Source: Chryseobacterium gleum
GTDB lineage: Bacteria > Bacteroidota > Bacteroidia > Flavobacteriales_D > Sanyastnellaceae
Direction: 5' to 3'
NCBI GenBank assembly: GCA_945897395.1
Contig: CAMDFE010000074.1
Span: 1-7,133, forward strand
Length of the DNA: 7,133 bases
Made by a program: the position numbers and the translations under genes. The notes under the pieces are model-generated. The model worked only from the letters and a program-made list of their open reading frames with translations. It was not told the DNA's origin and ran no database searches. Each line of letters begins with the position of its first letter. Position 1 is the first letter of the stretch. This document shows, in pieces, positions 6,663 through 7,133 of the stretch.

Positions 6663-7117
6663 AACTGAATTCCTTTTGGAAGGAACGAAGAAATGTCGCC
6701 GTTATTTTTATAGATCTCGCGAAGTATCGTGCTTTGAACATGCGACAGCTCCGGAGCAGTCACAAGCAATATCGTTTCAATGCCGTCTGAAATACTTCTG
6801 TTCATGTTCGCAATGGTGCTCTCATATTCGAAGTCGGTGCTGGTGCGCAATCCACGAAGAATATACTTTGCTCCAATAGATTTACAGAATTCTACGGTAA
6901 GCCCTTCATACTGCGCGACACGAATATTCGAATGTCCAGCAAATGTTTGTTCAACGAATGCCATTCGTTGCTCCAAAGAAAATAAATAATTCTTTGTGGT
7001 ATTCACACCAATGGCCACAACCACTTCATCGAATAACGAAGATCCACGAAGAACAATGTCCTCATGTCCGGTTGTAATCGGATCAAACGATCCTGGAAAT
7101 ACTGCTATGCGTTTCAT
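6659..7117 (-). CDS. coaD: Pantetheine-phosphate adenylyltransferase (CoaD)
   Basis: This cytoplasmic enzyme of coenzyme A synthesis joins 4'-phosphopantetheine and ATP to give dephospho-CoA and pyrophosphate. At 152 residues it has the normal length and aligns almost without gaps to the E. coli protein (from memory). It has the nucleotidyltransferase motif PGSFDPITTGH (8-18, with His18 of the HxGH-type motif), Lys42, and ILRGLRTSTDFEYE (86-99, Arg88 and Arg91). The C-terminal ATP-binding segment is SHVQSTILRE (125-134), where many homologues have SFISSSxVRE; Ser129, Thr130 and Arg133 are kept, but Gln replaces the Ser at 128 and His the Phe at 126. The ATG at 7117 gives the typical MKRIAVFPGSFDP start, preceded by AAAACAA and no Shine-Dalgarno. 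Only 16 bases upstream are visible, so the promoter cannot be judged. Its stop overlaps the next gene (ATGA), suggesting coupled translation. Confidence 0.97.
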   Translation of the reverse strand: MKRIAVFPGSFDPITTGHEDIVLRGSSLFDEVVVAIGVNTTKNYLFSLEQRMAFVEQTFAGHSNIRVAQYEGLTVEFCKSIGAKYILRGLRTSTDFEYESTIANMNRSISDGIETILLVTAPELSHVQSTILREIYKNNGDISSFLPKGIQL

Positions 7118-7133
7118 TTGTTTTCGATTTTAA

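Overview
The window looks like an ordinary chromosomal stretch of a member of the Bacteroidota, most likely a flavobacterium-like lineage (inference). Four things point there: a perfect Bacteroidota-type -7 promoter element (TAACTTTG) upstream of gyrB; a short (653-residue) GyrB without the insertion of the enterobacterial protein; A-rich translation starts mostly without Shine-Dalgarno sequences; and a secreted thioredoxin-fold protein with a signal peptide ending in FGQ. The sequence is moderately AT-rich. I see no mobile element, CRISPR array, tRNA or rRNA.

Layout. Positions 1-1134 (+) hold the C-terminal part of an outer-membrane beta-barrel protein of the TonB-dependent-receptor type; its 5' end lies outside the window. 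It is closed by a strong UUCG-loop terminator (1163-1193). The gyrB promoter starts inside that terminator's T tract, and gyrB fills 1301-3262 (+). gyrB converges on a four-gene minus-strand block, and the two are separated by a perfect 13-bp bidirectional terminator (3305-3333) with a second small hairpin beside it (3336-3352).

In transcription order, the minus-strand block is coaD (7117-6659), a secreted thioredoxin-like protein without a CxxC motif (6662-5172), a FucP/GluP-type sugar permease (5106-3685) and a MazG-like nucleotide pyrophosphohydrolase (3685-3353). coaD and the thioredoxin-like gene overlap by ATGA, and the permease and mazG overlap by TGATG. A 65-bp gap separates the two pairs. 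The block may therefore be one transcript or two coupled pairs. No single pathway links the four products: coenzyme A synthesis, an envelope protein, sugar uptake and nucleotide-pool cleaning.

The genes are almost all recognisable, and I do not see a convincing new multi-gene system. The points most worth a second look are the thioredoxin-like protein without catalytic cysteines coupled to coaD, a canonical Shine-Dalgarno at the permease/mazG junction in a phylum that rarely uses one, the terminator/promoter overlap before gyrB, and substitutions in the CoaD nucleotide-binding motif.
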